The translations under genes and the position numbers were made by a program. A DNA stretch of 43,768 nt from contig PLHQ01000136.1 of assembly GCA_003138975.1 (NCBI GenBank), positions 1 to 43,768 on the forward strand, written 5' to 3'. The notes beneath the pieces are model-generated. The model ran no database searches. It worked only from the letters and a program-made list of their open reading frames with translations, and was not told the origin of the DNA. This document shows positions 16,595 to 25,707 of this stretch, piece by piece (position 1 is the first letter of the stretch; the number at the start of each line of letters is the position of its first letter). Origin of the DNA: Acidobacteriaceae bacterium (GTDB taxonomy: Bacteria; Acidobacteriota; Terriglobia; Terriglobales; Acidobacteriaceae).

Positions 16595-18592
16595 TTATTT
16601 CTTCTCTCCCATTTTCCGGGAAATCTCTGCCATGAGCTTGGGGCGAAGATCGGCTAGAACGCTGTCCACGATGCCGGCGATGTCGGCGGGAGACTCGGTT
16701 GTTTTGGCGGCAGCTTCGTGCGCGCTCTGCTCGGCACCCGCCGCAACGGCCATTGCAGCGGCAGCGGATTTCTCGGGCATGGGCACATCGAATTCCTGGC
16801 GACTGGATTCCGCCGTGACAGTCTTGGCATCACCGGCATCGCGAATCTGACGCCAACTCGCCCATGCGGCCGCAGTGCTCTTCACGGTTTCGGAATCTTC
16901 TTTGTGTTCTTCGGTGTGCTGGGTCCCGGTGTGCTGGGGCTCGACGATCGGGGCAAAGGCGTTGCTCGACGTCGCGGGGTCGGGTTCCGGCACGGGTTGC
17001 GATTCCTGCGGGACAGGCGTTGCAAAATTGGAAACTGCGGTCTCCACGATAGAGTTCACAAGCTCGGCGACTGGCTCATGATTTGCCGCCACGAACTCAG
17101 CCACCGGCGGTGGCTCGGGATGTGTCTCCTCGGTATGTGCCGGTTCGCTATGTGCTTCGAGGGGCGCAACCGGTGCAGTCACGGGGGGAGCAATCTCGGC
17201 CTCGGACTGCTGTGTGGATGGGCTGGCGACGTCGGGAAGACTTGTGGGCTCGGTGGGCACGAAAGAAGCCACTGCGGCGGCCTCGGATGGCGACGGCGCG
17301 GCCGGCATTGGTTCAGTTTGCCACGTCTCGGGGCTTACGGCGTGCTCTGGTTGCGGCACAGGCTGGGGTTCCGGATTCGACATGGTCGCAACGGGCAAAT
17401 GCGGTTCCGCGGGCGCCGCGGAATCTTCGGACGGCGCTGCCTCCGGTAAGGCTAGTGGGGAGGCTGCCACTTCAGCCTTGAAGGCGGCATACACCTTCTG
17501 CATTTCCTCGTCGAGCGAGATTGTGGCCTCATCGCCTTCCAACGCAACCGCCACGGCTGTCCATCGCGAAGCACTCTCGTTCGCGGACATCGTCACTTCC
17601 GCTGTAGCTGCCATGGTCACAGGCAAGTCCTGCGGCTCTTCTGACCTGTCGTTCTGGTTGCCGCAGTGGTCCCCGGTAGCTGCAGCTGCTTGGCTGGCCA
17701 CATTCTCGATTTTGTTTTCTTCTTTGGTTTCGTGAATGGCTTCGGCGTTCACGGGCGGAGCTGACTCTGGACTGGGGTGACTTGGCTCTTCGGAAGCCTT
17801 AGGCCCATCCTTGATGATGGCGCCCAGCATCTGTATCTGAGCGGCGGCGGCGGCAATCGCGGCAACTTCTTCGGGTGTGACGTCCTTGGGCAATCCGGCG
17901 GGCGCCAAGGCTGCGACATCCACATTTGCTTCGGCTGCCTTTTCAGCCTGGTGAAGCTTCTGTTCCTGCTCAGCGGCCTTTTCGGCAGCCATCTCAGCAG
18001 GGGTTTCCACCACCGTGCGGAGATCCCGGTTTATGGGGTTATAGATAGAAGCATCGTCCGCGACCTTCTCTTCCGGCTCGGCCTTCTGGTGGGGAAATCC
18101 AATCCTGCTTTTCCATCCGTTCTCTTCCCCGGTGGGCTGGCTTCGGCCCGCGCGGCTGACTTCCTCCGCCGCGGCAACCGCGCGTGCAAAGCGACCGGGC
18201 TTGGAGGGTTCGGCCCGAGGTACGACTTTATCTTCGAGCTTGGATAAGGCGCTGAGCAATTCGCTCGCTTCAAACGGCTTGACGATATAACCTTCGGCAT
18301 GCACACGTTGCGCTTCTTCGGGCTTGAACGGCTCCAGCTTGCCGACGGACAGAAGCACAGGAATCCGGGCCGAGTCGTGCGATTCCTTGAGGCGCTGGCA
18401 CACCTCCAGGCCGCTATAGCCGGGCATATACACATCGAGGATAACGAGGTCGGGTTTGAGTTCGGCGATCTTCTTCAGCGCGGCAGAGCCGTTATTGACG
18501 GTAACCACCTCATAACCCGCGTCGGTAAGAATCTTGCGCCCCATGTTCTGGGCGGTCACGCTGTCGTCGGCGAGCAGTATCTTCCGGGCCAA
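16595..18592 (-). CDS. Response regulator: receiver domain plus ~500-residue disordered tail
   Basis: 665 residues. The N-terminal receiver domain (1-~120) has the acid pocket D9-D10, the phosphoacceptor D53 in ILDVYMPGYSG, the S82 switch position and K105 in YIVKPF. No DNA-binding or enzymatic output domain follows. Instead residues ~130-610 are Ala/Pro/Glu/Ser-rich low-complexity sequence, probably unstructured, and the protein closes with a conserved-looking amphipathic piece (VDSVLADLRPKLMAEISRKMG) that may bind a partner. I prefer the TTG at 18592, giving M-A-R-K-I-L-L-A-D-D with GAGG upstream, over the open frame start at 18655. It is directly followed by a membrane Ser/Thr kinase, so the tail could be a phosphorylation target; that is inference. 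Confidence 0.85.
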   Translation of the reverse strand: MARKILLADDSVTAQNMGRKILTDAGYEVVTVNNGSAALKKIAELKPDLVILDVYMPGYSGLEVCQRLKESHDSARIPVLLSVGKLEPFKPEEAQRVHAEGYIVKPFEASELLSALSKLEDKVVPRAEPSKPGRFARAVAAAEEVSRAGRSQPTGEENGWKSRIGFPHQKAEPEEKVADDASIYNPINRDLRTVVETPAEMAAEKAAEQEQKLHQAEKAAEANVDVAALAPAGLPKDVTPEEVAAIAAAAAQIQMLGAIIKDGPKASEEPSHPSPESAPPVNAEAIHETKEENKIENVASQAAAATGDHCGNQNDRSEEPQDLPVTMAATAEVTMSANESASRWTAVAVALEGDEATISLDEEMQKVYAAFKAEVAASPLALPEAAPSEDSAAPAEPHLPVATMSNPEPQPVPQPEHAVSPETWQTEPMPAAPSPSEAAAVASFVPTEPTSLPDVASPSTQQSEAEIAPPVTAPVAPLEAHSEPAHTEETHPEPPPVAEFVAANHEPVAELVNSIVETAVSNFATPVPQESQPVPEPDPATSSNAFAPIVEPQHTGTQHTEEHKEDSETVKSTAAAWASWRQIRDAGDAKTVTAESSRQEFDVPMPEKSAAAAMAVAAGAEQSAHEAAAKTTESPADIAGIVDSVLADLRPKLMAEISRKMGEKK

Positions 18593-18839
18593 GGAAATTT
18601 TTCCTCTTATGAGGGGAGATATCGCGAAGGTAACCTGCCCGGCGACGTAAGTCAATGATCAGACGGGAGGTTACCTGGTTACTAGGGGTCAGGGTCTAGT
18701 GCGTTCAGAACGGCGCGAGCTAGGCGCGAAGGACCCTAAAGGAAAAGCGCTCGAAAAACCTCTGCGACATTAAGCTTTTTGCTGAATTCGTCGTCCAAAA
18801 GACGAGCTATAGCGTGTACCGTGTATCCGGAGGCTCGCC

Positions 18840-20083
18840 ATGCCGTCAGCCGCCGTTCGCTTTCGCGTCGCTGGACTCGTGCTTCTTTGCCTCGCGCTGT
18901 CCGGCATTTTTAGCGCTCAAAGCCAGCGGATCAGTTCCGATCTCGTGGCGCACGAATGGGGCACATTTACTTCCATCGCAGGCAGGAATGGTCGAGCGGT
19001 GAGGTGGATGCCGTTGCGCGGATCTACCGACCTTCCACGGTTTGTGGAACATTTTATCGATACGCAATTCAAGATCGGCCTGGCGGGAAGAATCCGCATG
19101 GAAACACCTGTGCTCTACTTCTACTCTCCACATGAAACCACAGTGTCGGTGAAGGTCGGATTCTCCAAAGTAATGATTACGGAGTGGTATCCTCATGCCG
19201 GCCAGGTCAAACCTGATCCCAAAAGGATCCTGGATCGGGAAGCTCTCTTCCGGCGGCACGCCAGCGGCAGCATCGCGTGGGATTCCGTTACGGTGTCTCC
19301 GAACCTTGGCGCGCGCTTTCCGGGCGACGAGCATCCAGAGGACGAGGGTTCTCCGATCGATTCTTCCGGCGACAATCAAGGAAAGCAATACTACGCCGCC
19401 CGGGAAACTTCGGCCGCGCCGCTCGTCGTAAAGACCGCCGCTGGCGACCAGCAGGAAAGATTTCTTTTTTATCGTGGCGTGTCCACGTTTTCCGTGCCCA
19501 TCTCGGCAAGCGTAGCGCCCCAAGGACAATTACACCTCACGAATCTTGCTCCGGAATAAATTCCCAGCGTGATTCTCTTCGAGCGCCGCGGAGAAAAGCT
19601 TGGGTACCGTCTCGGGGGCTCCTTGCAGAGCGAAATGTCGCTCGATCCCCCCGAACTGACTGCGACTTTTGATTCGATGAGCCGCGATCTCGAGAACATC
19701 CTGACCGGTCAGGGTCTGTATCCAGACGAGGCCCATGCCGTGCTTGAAACCTGGCGCCAATCGTGGTTCGAAGAAGCCGCTTGTTCTACATCGTACCGAA
19801 CCGTTTCTTAAACACGCTTCTGCCGTTGACTATTAACCCCACGCCTTCGCAAACTGTGCGCGTGTTTGTGGGCAGGCTGGAGCTAATCACTCCCGCGACA
19901 ACACAGGCGGTGGAGAAGATACTCCCCACTCACGACATCATGGGCCTGCAAAAGTACAATCGCTTCTTGGAGCCGATTCTCAAAGAGATGGAGGAGGCGA
20001 ATCCCACCCGGGCCGGACAGATCGAAAGAGATTTGGACTTGACCTACCGTTCGGAAGTAGTTCAGCCACAGACCGCAAAGTGA
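18840..20083 (+). pseudogene. Exported EWGTFTS-type hypothetical protein, broken by a stop codon and a frameshift
   Basis: The reading starts at ATG 18840 with CGGAGG upstream and a signal peptide (VAGLVLLCLALSGIFSAQS), then HEWGTFTSIAGRNG, METPVLYFYSPHETTVSV and EWYPHA, blocks I recall from an acidobacterial family of about 400 residues. At 19557-19559 a TAA interrupts it, but the same frame continues with IPSVILFERRGEKLGYRL and DPPELTATFDSMSRDLENIL. Near 19776 (GAAGAAGCCGC) one base appears lost: the frame changes and the family sequence resumes as RLFYIVPNRFLNTLLPLTINP through TVRVFVGRLELITP to a stop at 20083. The function of the intact family is unknown. Two separate lesions argue for a true pseudogene, though two sequencing errors cannot be excluded. 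Confidence 0.8.
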
Positions 20084-20155
20084 GGAGCTTCGATCGCTGC
20101 AACGGGAACCGGGCAACACAACGCCGGGCCGAAGCGTTAGCAGTAGACGGCCGCT

Positions 20156-21664
20156 TCAGAAGGATATTATTTTCTTTAGACCCTTCTTTTTCTTCTTCTT
20201 GCTGCTCGAAACATCCTTGTCACTGGCCAGGCTGGTGCTGGAATCCGAACTCGCCGTGGCAGAACTGCTGGATGCTGATGCTGGCTGGCCTTGTTGGATC
20301 TCATTCACCTGCACTGGAGGCGGCAGAGGTTGACTGCCCGCTGCAACGGTCTGGGAGTCAGCAGCCGGGGTCAATTCGTTGGGGTCAGGAGTCCCGCCAG
20401 GTTTGGCGGCAGGAGTGGGAGTGAGTTCGTTCGGGTCTGGCGCATTCGCCGTTTTCGACCGGGCAAAAGGATCAGCATTCGCCGGCGGAGGCGCATCGGA
20501 GCGAGGAGCCGGCTCATTCGCGGCGGGAGGTCCGGCGGTCACCGTCTCCACGCTCAGACTATGTTCGCCGCCGGACATTCCCATCGCCCTCATGGCGGTT
20601 GCTCCCGCCTCTTGATTGGCTGCCACCGGCGTCGGATCCACCAGCGTAGGGTCTCCTACTTTCGCGGCTTGGGCCACATCGGGGCCTTTCTTCACCACAC
20701 TCATCAAGCGGTCATAGGTGCTGGCCTCGTGCCGGCTTTCTTCCTCTTTGCGATTCTGCGCCACCGCGGCCTTCGTGGGCCGGGGAATGGGCTGATGCAA
20801 CGCCGCCAGCCTTTTCTTGGCGTCATCACCGCGGTCCATCAGCGGATATCTTGTAATGATCTGCGAATAGGCCGCGGATGCTTCTTTGGTGAGTTCCTCG
20901 ATCATGTTGGCCTTGATTTGCTCGCCGACGCAGCCCGGGTGAGGGCTGGTCTTGACGCAGGTGGGGCGAGCACGCATCTGCGCGATCTGACCTTCGTAGT
21001 CCTGGCCCAACAGATAGAGCGCTTCATCGGCTCGGCTGTAGAGCGGGTATTTCTCGACCAACGTCTTCAACCGCGCGATAGATGCGGGATACGACAGGCG
21101 ATAGAAGTAGAATCTTCCAATGTCGAACTCGCGCTCGGCCAATACTTCCTGCACTTCGAGCAGACGTTCTTTCCCTTCTTTGACCAGCTTGGGATTATCG
21201 GGATACTGCATGATCAGATTGCGATATTCATCCTCTGCCCGCTTGGCGTGGGTATAATCGCGGTCTGCCTTCTCCATCTGCTGGTACTGGATGTTGGCGA
21301 TCTTCAATTGCGCTTCGGCCGCTTCGGGCATGTTGGGAAAGAAAGTTTCGAAATCGCGATACTCCTGTTCAGCCTGGGCCAGCGAAGCTGTGCCGCCTTC
21401 GGCGTACCAGGAATCGCCCACTGCCAGCTTGGCGCGGGCGATGAATTCCGAGTCCGGGTAGGTGTTGATGAGAGTTTGCAGCGTCATGCGAGCCACGTCG
21501 AAGCGGTTGTGCTTCATCGCGTCCATGGCCTTGTCGAACAGAACCTTATCCGGCTGCTTCGATCCCACATTGGCCAGCGGATTGACAGACTTCTTGTTGC
21601 TGCAAGCCGCCATGATCAGCAGCAGCATGGCCAGCACCGATATCGATGAAACTCGACGTGACAT
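20156..21664 (-). CDS. bamD: BamD-like outer-membrane assembly lipoprotein with long C-terminal tail
   Basis: Expected to be the TPR lipoprotein of the BAM machine that folds outer-membrane proteins. The start MSRRVSSISVLAMLLLIMAAC gives a lipoprotein signal with Cys as the lipidation site. Residues ~40-250 are TPR helices of the YfiO/BamD type (DKAMDAMKHNRFDVARMTLQTLINTYPDSEF, later YPASIARLKTLVEKYPLY). Family members are ~245-280 residues; here a tail of over 200 Pro/Ala/Ser-rich residues is added, including an imperfect repeat of PDPNELTP and ending in poly-Ser and a poly-Lys patch. The ATG at 21664 with CGAGGT upstream is chosen over the open start at 21688. It follows rpe by 48 bp on the same strand. 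Confidence 0.85.
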   Translation of the reverse strand: MSRRVSSISVLAMLLLIMAACSNKKSVNPLANVGSKQPDKVLFDKAMDAMKHNRFDVARMTLQTLINTYPDSEFIARAKLAVGDSWYAEGGTASLAQAEQEYRDFETFFPNMPEAAEAQLKIANIQYQQMEKADRDYTHAKRAEDEYRNLIMQYPDNPKLVKEGKERLLEVQEVLAEREFDIGRFYFYRLSYPASIARLKTLVEKYPLYSRADEALYLLGQDYEGQIAQMRARPTCVKTSPHPGCVGEQIKANMIEELTKEASAAYSQIITRYPLMDRGDDAKKRLAALHQPIPRPTKAAVAQNRKEEESRHEASTYDRLMSVVKKGPDVAQAAKVGDPTLVDPTPVAANQEAGATAMRAMGMSGGEHSLSVETVTAGPPAANEPAPRSDAPPPANADPFARSKTANAPDPNELTPTPAAKPGGTPDPNELTPAADSQTVAAGSQPLPPPVQVNEIQQGQPASASSSSATASSDSSTSLASDKDVSSSKKKKKKGLKKIISF

Positions 21665-21681
21665 AAGACCTCGGATCAAAA

Positions 21682-21702
21682 TTGCCAATTGGCAGTTGGC
21701 AA
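21682..21702. repeat. Three heptamers (TTGCCAA/TTGGCAG/TTGGCAA) between rpe and bamD
   Basis: Three 7-bp units in a row fill most of the 48-bp gap; the outer two also pair as a hairpin (ATTGCCAA with TTGGCAAT). It is one of five gene junctions with a tandem 7-8-bp unit. Confidence 0.55.
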
Positions 21703-21712
21703 TCGAAGATTT

Positions 21713-22387
21713 CTAGACTTTCAACAGCGCCGCTTCCGTCGCCGCCTTCAGCAGCACCTCAGCATTCTTCTTTGGATCTCCGTTGCCGAATACGGCGTTG
21801 CCCGCCACCAGAATTTCCGCCCCTGCTCGCACCACGTCGGCCACGGTATCAAGCGCCACGCCACCATCGACTTCGATGCGGTAGTTCAGCCCGCGTTGGC
21901 TGCGAATCTCCACAAGCCGCCGCATTTTGTGCAGCGCACCCGGGATAAACTTCTGGCCTCCGAAGCCCGGATTTACTGACATCACCAGGACGTAGTCCAC
22001 AATATCGAGCACCTCGATGAGCGTATCCACCGGCGTAGCTGGATTAATCACTACGCCGGCAAGGCAATCATGACTCTTGATCAGGTGCAGCGTGCGATTC
22101 AAATGCCGGCAGGCTTCCTGATGCACTGAAATCCAATCCGCGCCGGCTTCAGCAAACGCAGGAATGAATTCGTCTGGATTCTCGATCATCAAGTGACAAT
22201 CGAGCGGCAACTTCGTGGCCCGGCGCAATGACTTAACGACCGGTGGCCCGATGGTAAGGTTGGGAACGAAATGCCCATCCATGATGTCCACATGGATGAC
22301 ACTGCCCCCGCCTTCGCTCGCGGCGCGCACCTGCTCACCGAGACGGGCAAAGTCCGCCGATAGAATCGAAGGTGCAAGTTCAATCAA
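21713..22387 (-). CDS. rpe: Ribulose-phosphate 3-epimerase
   Basis: Interconverts ribulose 5-phosphate and xylulose 5-phosphate in the pentose phosphate pathway. The 224-residue TIM barrel begins [15 protein letters not shown], carries the metal and catalytic residues in [19 protein letters not shown] and [11 protein letters not shown], the [15 protein letters not shown] loop and the phosphate-binding EVDGGV...[14 protein letters not shown] end. Length and all motifs are standard. Probably cotranscribed with bamD downstream. Confidence 0.97.
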   Translation of the reverse strand: MIELAPSILSADFARLGEQVRAASEGGGSVIHVDIMDGHFVPNLTIGPPVVKSLRRATKLPLDCHLMIENPDEFIPAFAEAGADWISVHQEACRHLNRTLHLIKSHDCLAGVVINPATPVDTLIEVLDIVDYVLVMSVNPGFGGQKFIPGALHKMRRLVEIRSQRGLNYRIEVDGGVALDTVADVVRAGAEILVAGNAVFGNGDPKKNAEVLLKAATEAALLKV

Positions 22388-22520
22388 ACCTGGGCTCTCG
22401 TCGTCGGAAACCTTGTTAGAAGTTTACCATCCCAGAGGGCACGGCAGGCAGTGATTGTGGGCTGAACTGTAAGGATAGCTCCGGGCCGATCCGCAGGCGC
22501 CTCAAAGTCAAAAACAGCGC

Positions 22521-23384
22521 ATGTTAACCTCGTCGGACATGGCTGCTGCGCCCCAAGTCATAAGTGCCGGCTACGGTCTGGCCGCTGTATTGGCCTGGGG
22601 CACCAGCGATTTTCTCGGCGGCTACGCTACCCGACGCGCCAACGCTTTTCTATTTACGACCGTGGTTAACATCGGAGGCCTACTTCTGGTCGGGACGCTG
22701 GCTTCAGCCAGTCATGTTCAATTTCCCTCCGGACAAAGCGTGGCCTGGGTGCTGGCTGGCGGCGTCACTGGGGGAGCGGCGCTGGCAATTTTCTATCGCG
22801 CGCTTTCCTCGGGAAGAATGGGATTGACCGCGCCCGTGGCCGCTGTGCTTGGCGCGGCGATCCCGACTGTTTTTTCTATGTTCACGGAAGGCATGCCGGG
22901 CGGAATTTCGATCGCAGGCTTTTTCCTCGCAGCTATCGGCCTTTGGCTGATCACGCGCGCCGAGGACGGCAACACTCCGGAGGGCATCGGGCTGGCCTTG
23001 ATAGCAGGCACTGGATTCGCTGGATTTTATCTTTGCGTGCGCCAAGCCGGCGACGCTTCAGCTTTTTGGATCGCAACTTTCACCCGAACTGGCGGCTTGC
23101 TGATCACCGGAGTGATTGTTTTGCTGCAAAGGAAATTTAGCGACATCACTGGCGCCGGCGTGCGCTGGGGCATACTTACCGGCTGCGTGGATTCTCTCGG
23201 CACGATATTGTTCGTTCGCGCCAGCCAGGCTGGGCGTCTCGACGAGGCGGTAGTCATCTCGTCACTGTATCCCGCTGTTACGGTGCTTTTGGCCCGCATG
23301 TTCCTCAAAGAACACTTCACCCGGTGGAGGTTTATCGGACTGTTGGCAGCGCTGGCGGCAGTGCCGATGATTGCGGCAGGGTGA
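22521..23384 (+). CDS. EamA/DMT-family membrane transporter
   Basis: 287 residues with ten predicted membrane helices in two EamA halves. The first half starts [22 protein letters not shown]; the second includes [26 protein letters not shown] and ends [43 protein letters not shown], the typical closing pair. Probable efflux of a metabolite; substrate unknown. The ATG at 22521 has no clear ribosome binding site, and a second ATG six codons later is equally possible. The ABC ATPase gene starts 38 bp downstream in the same direction. Confidence 0.85.
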   Translation: MLTSSDMAAAPQVISAGYGLAAVLAWGTSDFLGGYATRRANAFLFTTVVNIGGLLLVGTLASASHVQFPSGQSVAWVLAGGVTGGAALAIFYRALSSGRMGLTAPVAAVLGAAIPTVFSMFTEGMPGGISIAGFFLAAIGLWLITRAEDGNTPEGIGLALIAGTGFAGFYLCVRQAGDASAFWIATFTRTGGLLITGVIVLLQRKFSDITGAGVRWGILTGCVDSLGTILFVRASQAGRLDEAVVISSLYPAVTVLLARMFLKEHFTRWRFIGLLAALAAVPMIAAG

Positions 23385-23422
23385 GTTTGAGTCTTCCATA
23401 TTCTAGAATTTGGAATAAAGCC

Positions 23423-24247
23423 ATGGCGCTGGTCGAAGTCAGAAACCTGAACAAGATTTATTCGCAGGGGGAATCTCCGCTGGGCGCAAAGATCAGCGGT
23501 AGAAACGAAGTTCGCGCCGTGGACGATGTCTCGCTCGACATTCATTCGGGCGAAACTGTTGGCCTGGTGGGCGAATCGGGTTCCGGCAAAAGCACGCTCG
23601 GACGTTTGATCTTGCGCCTGATCGAGCCAACATCGGGCAGCATTCGCTTCGAGGACCGGGATCTGCTCGCGGCCAGCCACGGCGAAATGCGCCGCCTGCG
23701 CCGCGACATGCAGATTATCTTTCAGGATCCTTTCGCATCGCTCGATCCGCGCTTCCGCGTCGAGGACATCATCGCTGAACCGCTTGTCATTCACCGGAAC
23801 GCACAGCGAAACCCCCAGGGAACCAGAAACACAAAGGATGGAATTCGCGACCGCGTCGTCGAACTGCTGCGCGCCGTTGGCCTAGACGAATCCATCCGGC
23901 AGCGGTTTCCCCATGAATTCAGCGGAGGACAGCGGCAGCGCATTGGCATCGCTCGAGCCCTGGCGCTGCGTCCCAAATTCGTTGTGGCTGATGAACCGGT
24001 ATCGGCGCTCGACGTCAGCGTGGGAGCGCAAATCGTGAACCTGCTCGCGCAACTGCAGCGCGATTTCGGCCTGACCTATTTGTTTATTTCGCACTCGATG
24101 CCAGTTGTGCGCTATCTTTCGACGCGCATCGCGGTGATGTATAGGGGCAAGATTGTGGAAGTGGGCTCAACGGAACAGATCACCGAAAGGCCGCAGCATC
24201 CGTATACGCGCAGCCTTTTGGAGGCGACGCCGGAGGTAGAGGTCTAA
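23423..24247 (+). CDS. Oligopeptide/dipeptide-type ABC transporter ATP-binding protein (OppF/DppF-like)
   Basis: 274 residues. Walker [10 protein letters not shown] at 50-58, Q-loop at [15 protein letters not shown] (98-111), signature FSGGQRQR at 166-173, Walker B FVVADEP at 186-192 and the switch His at 224. The PFASLDPR segment and [10 protein letters not shown]-terminal end are typical of the peptide-importer ATPase group. No permease, binding protein or partner ATPase is in the window, so it is an orphan subunit. The ATG at 23423 is preferred because the open frame upstream overlaps the transporter gene. Its stop overlaps the start of the next gene (TAATG), showing translational coupling to the CPBP-like membrane protein. 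Confidence 0.9.
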   Translation: MALVEVRNLNKIYSQGESPLGAKISGRNEVRAVDDVSLDIHSGETVGLVGESGSGKSTLGRLILRLIEPTSGSIRFEDRDLLAASHGEMRRLRRDMQIIFQDPFASLDPRFRVEDIIAEPLVIHRNAQRNPQGTRNTKDGIRDRVVELLRAVGLDESIRQRFPHEFSGGQRQRIGIARALALRPKFVVADEPVSALDVSVGAQIVNLLAQLQRDFGLTYLFISHSMPVVRYLSTRIAVMYRGKIVEVGSTEQITERPQHPYTRSLLEATPEVEV

Positions 24248-24897
24248 TGTTACGCGTCGATTCCGGCCGTGCCCGCGATCTCATTGAACTGATTCTTGGC
24301 TACGGCTTGATCGTGGGCATCATCTGGACGCCGGACCGCCTGCAGCGGATTCTCTCGCCGATTGCTCTTGTGCTGACCTTGCTGGTGGTACTGGCGCGTC
24401 GCCGGGGTCGCGATGAACTGGGCCTCGGCTGGCGTGGTCTCGTCTCGTCGCTCTGGATTTTGGCCGCGGCCATCGCGGGCTCGGCCCTGAGCACTTTTGT
24501 CGCCGCGAAAATCGGCACGCTGCATCCGCTTTACAAAGGCGATCTCACGCATATCTTCGGCTACGTGTTATGGACCGTCTACCAGCAATTTCTTCTGCAG
24601 GATTTCTTCATGGACCGTTTGCTCCGCCTTCTGCACAGTGAAAGCGCCGCTGTGACTTTCGCAGGCACGCTCTTCGCCGCGGCGCATCTGCCGAATGCCG
24701 TGCTCACAGCGGCTACGCTGGTCTGGGGCATCGTTTCGTGCGCGCTGTTCAGGCGTTATCGCAATCTCTGGGCGCTCGGCCTGGCGCAGGGACTGCTCGG
24801 CCTCTGCTTCGCCGTCTGCGTTCCGGACGCGTTTCATCATCACCTGCGGGTTGGCTTGGGATATTTGCGCTACCACGGGCCGCAGCCCGTTCCGTGA
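24247..24897 (+). CDS. CPBP-family membrane protein with substituted catalytic residues
   Basis: 216 residues with about six hydrophobic helices and the CPBP/Abi fold order. In active glutamic intramembrane proteases motif 1 is EExxxR; here the aligned positions read QQFLLQ (113-118). Motif 2 FxxxH is kept (FAAAH, 143-147), and motif 3 His is Gln (LAQG, Q181). The Gln substitutions at the Glu, Arg and His positions suggest a non-proteolytic family member or altered chemistry. Its ATG overlaps the stop of the ABC ATPase, so it is probably made in step with it and may serve as its membrane partner or regulator. An intact CPBP protease lies nearby at 25708-26586. Confidence 0.75.
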   Translation: MLRVDSGRARDLIELILGYGLIVGIIWTPDRLQRILSPIALVLTLLVVLARRRGRDELGLGWRGLVSSLWILAAAIAGSALSTFVAAKIGTLHPLYKGDLTHIFGYVLWTVYQQFLLQDFFMDRLLRLLHSESAAVTFAGTLFAAAHLPNAVLTAATLVWGIVSCALFRRYRNLWALGLAQGLLGLCFAVCVPDAFHHHLRVGLGYLRYHGPQPVP

Positions 24898-24956
24898 GCA
24901 GGCTAAGGCGGCACGCAAGCGACGCGGAATACCAGCCAGGTGTGCAGGAACCAGAT

Positions 24957-25685
24957 TTAGCGCGTGCGAGAGGAAAAAAACGCGCGACGACGAGGAGCAA
25001 GCTTCTGCGCGCCGTAGGCTTGCGCAGTCTCCGTTGAGAACCCGCACGCAGCGAGTTGATTGCTGAGTGTAGCGGTGTCGAAGAGCCGTATTCTGTGAAC
25101 TTCGCATCCACGCCTGTACAGCTGGTCAACCCGCCAGAATGTTTCGATGTTTCTGACTAGCGTCCGCGAACCCTGATCCTCCTCGGTCTCGGCCAGTACG
25201 GCCCAATCTTCGCCTGAACTCCAATACCGGCCCGCCAGCGAGGGCCCGCCGAGTTCGATGACATCGAAGATGAGCATCCCGCCCACTGGGAGAACGTGAG
25301 ACGCCGCGCGAAAGAAACTCTCTACCAGAAAGTCGGCGTCCGCACCTTCCGCGTGGTACGTTAGTGGCTCGCCCAACGCGACAATGGCCTGGCAAGCAGG
25401 AATCTGCGTCTCATAAACGGACCCGTGTATGAAGTGAGCTTTTGAGATGGCGGTCCGCGCAATCGCAAGCAGCTCAGCGGAACTGTCGATCCCTGTGACC
25501 TCAAAACCAGCCTCGACGAGCGCTGCGGTTAAAGGCCCCGCTCCGCAGCCAACGTCCACAACTCTCCGGATCTGTACGGAAGCACACTTGAGCAACCGGA
25601 TGATTTCAGGCGCAGCACCTTGGGCAAGATTTCCAAAAGCCGCAGCCTGGATGTGTGCCAGATCCTGCTTGTAAAGCGGCTCCAT
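24957..25685 (-). CDS. Class I SAM-dependent methyltransferase
   Basis: 242 residues with the Rossmann methyltransferase fold: motif I VDVGCGAG at 43-50, the acidic end of strand 2 GIDSS at 65-69, and a post-I region ACQAIVALGEPLTYH that corresponds to motif IV. The second half has FDVIELGG and a strand-rich substrate part. Small-molecule target unknown; no neighbouring pathway defines it. It starts 22 bp after the CPBP protease stop on the same strand and so is likely in one operon with it. Its stop converges on the CPBP-like gene. Confidence 0.85.
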   Translation of the reverse strand: MEPLYKQDLAHIQAAAFGNLAQGAAPEIIRLLKCASVQIRRVVDVGCGAGPLTAALVEAGFEVTGIDSSAELLAIARTAISKAHFIHGSVYETQIPACQAIVALGEPLTYHAEGADADFLVESFFRAASHVLPVGGMLIFDVIELGGPSLAGRYWSSGEDWAVLAETEEDQGSRTLVRNIETFWRVDQLYRRGCEVHRIRLFDTATLSNQLAACGFSTETAQAYGAQKLAPRRRAFFSSRTR

Positions 25686-25707
25686 AGAAATGACAGTCTA
25701 TCTTCCT

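Noticed and set aside
20291-21649. 452-codon plus-strand frame
   Set aside because: Antisense to the BamD-like gene; sequence is low-complexity Arg/His/Gly-rich as expected of a shadow.
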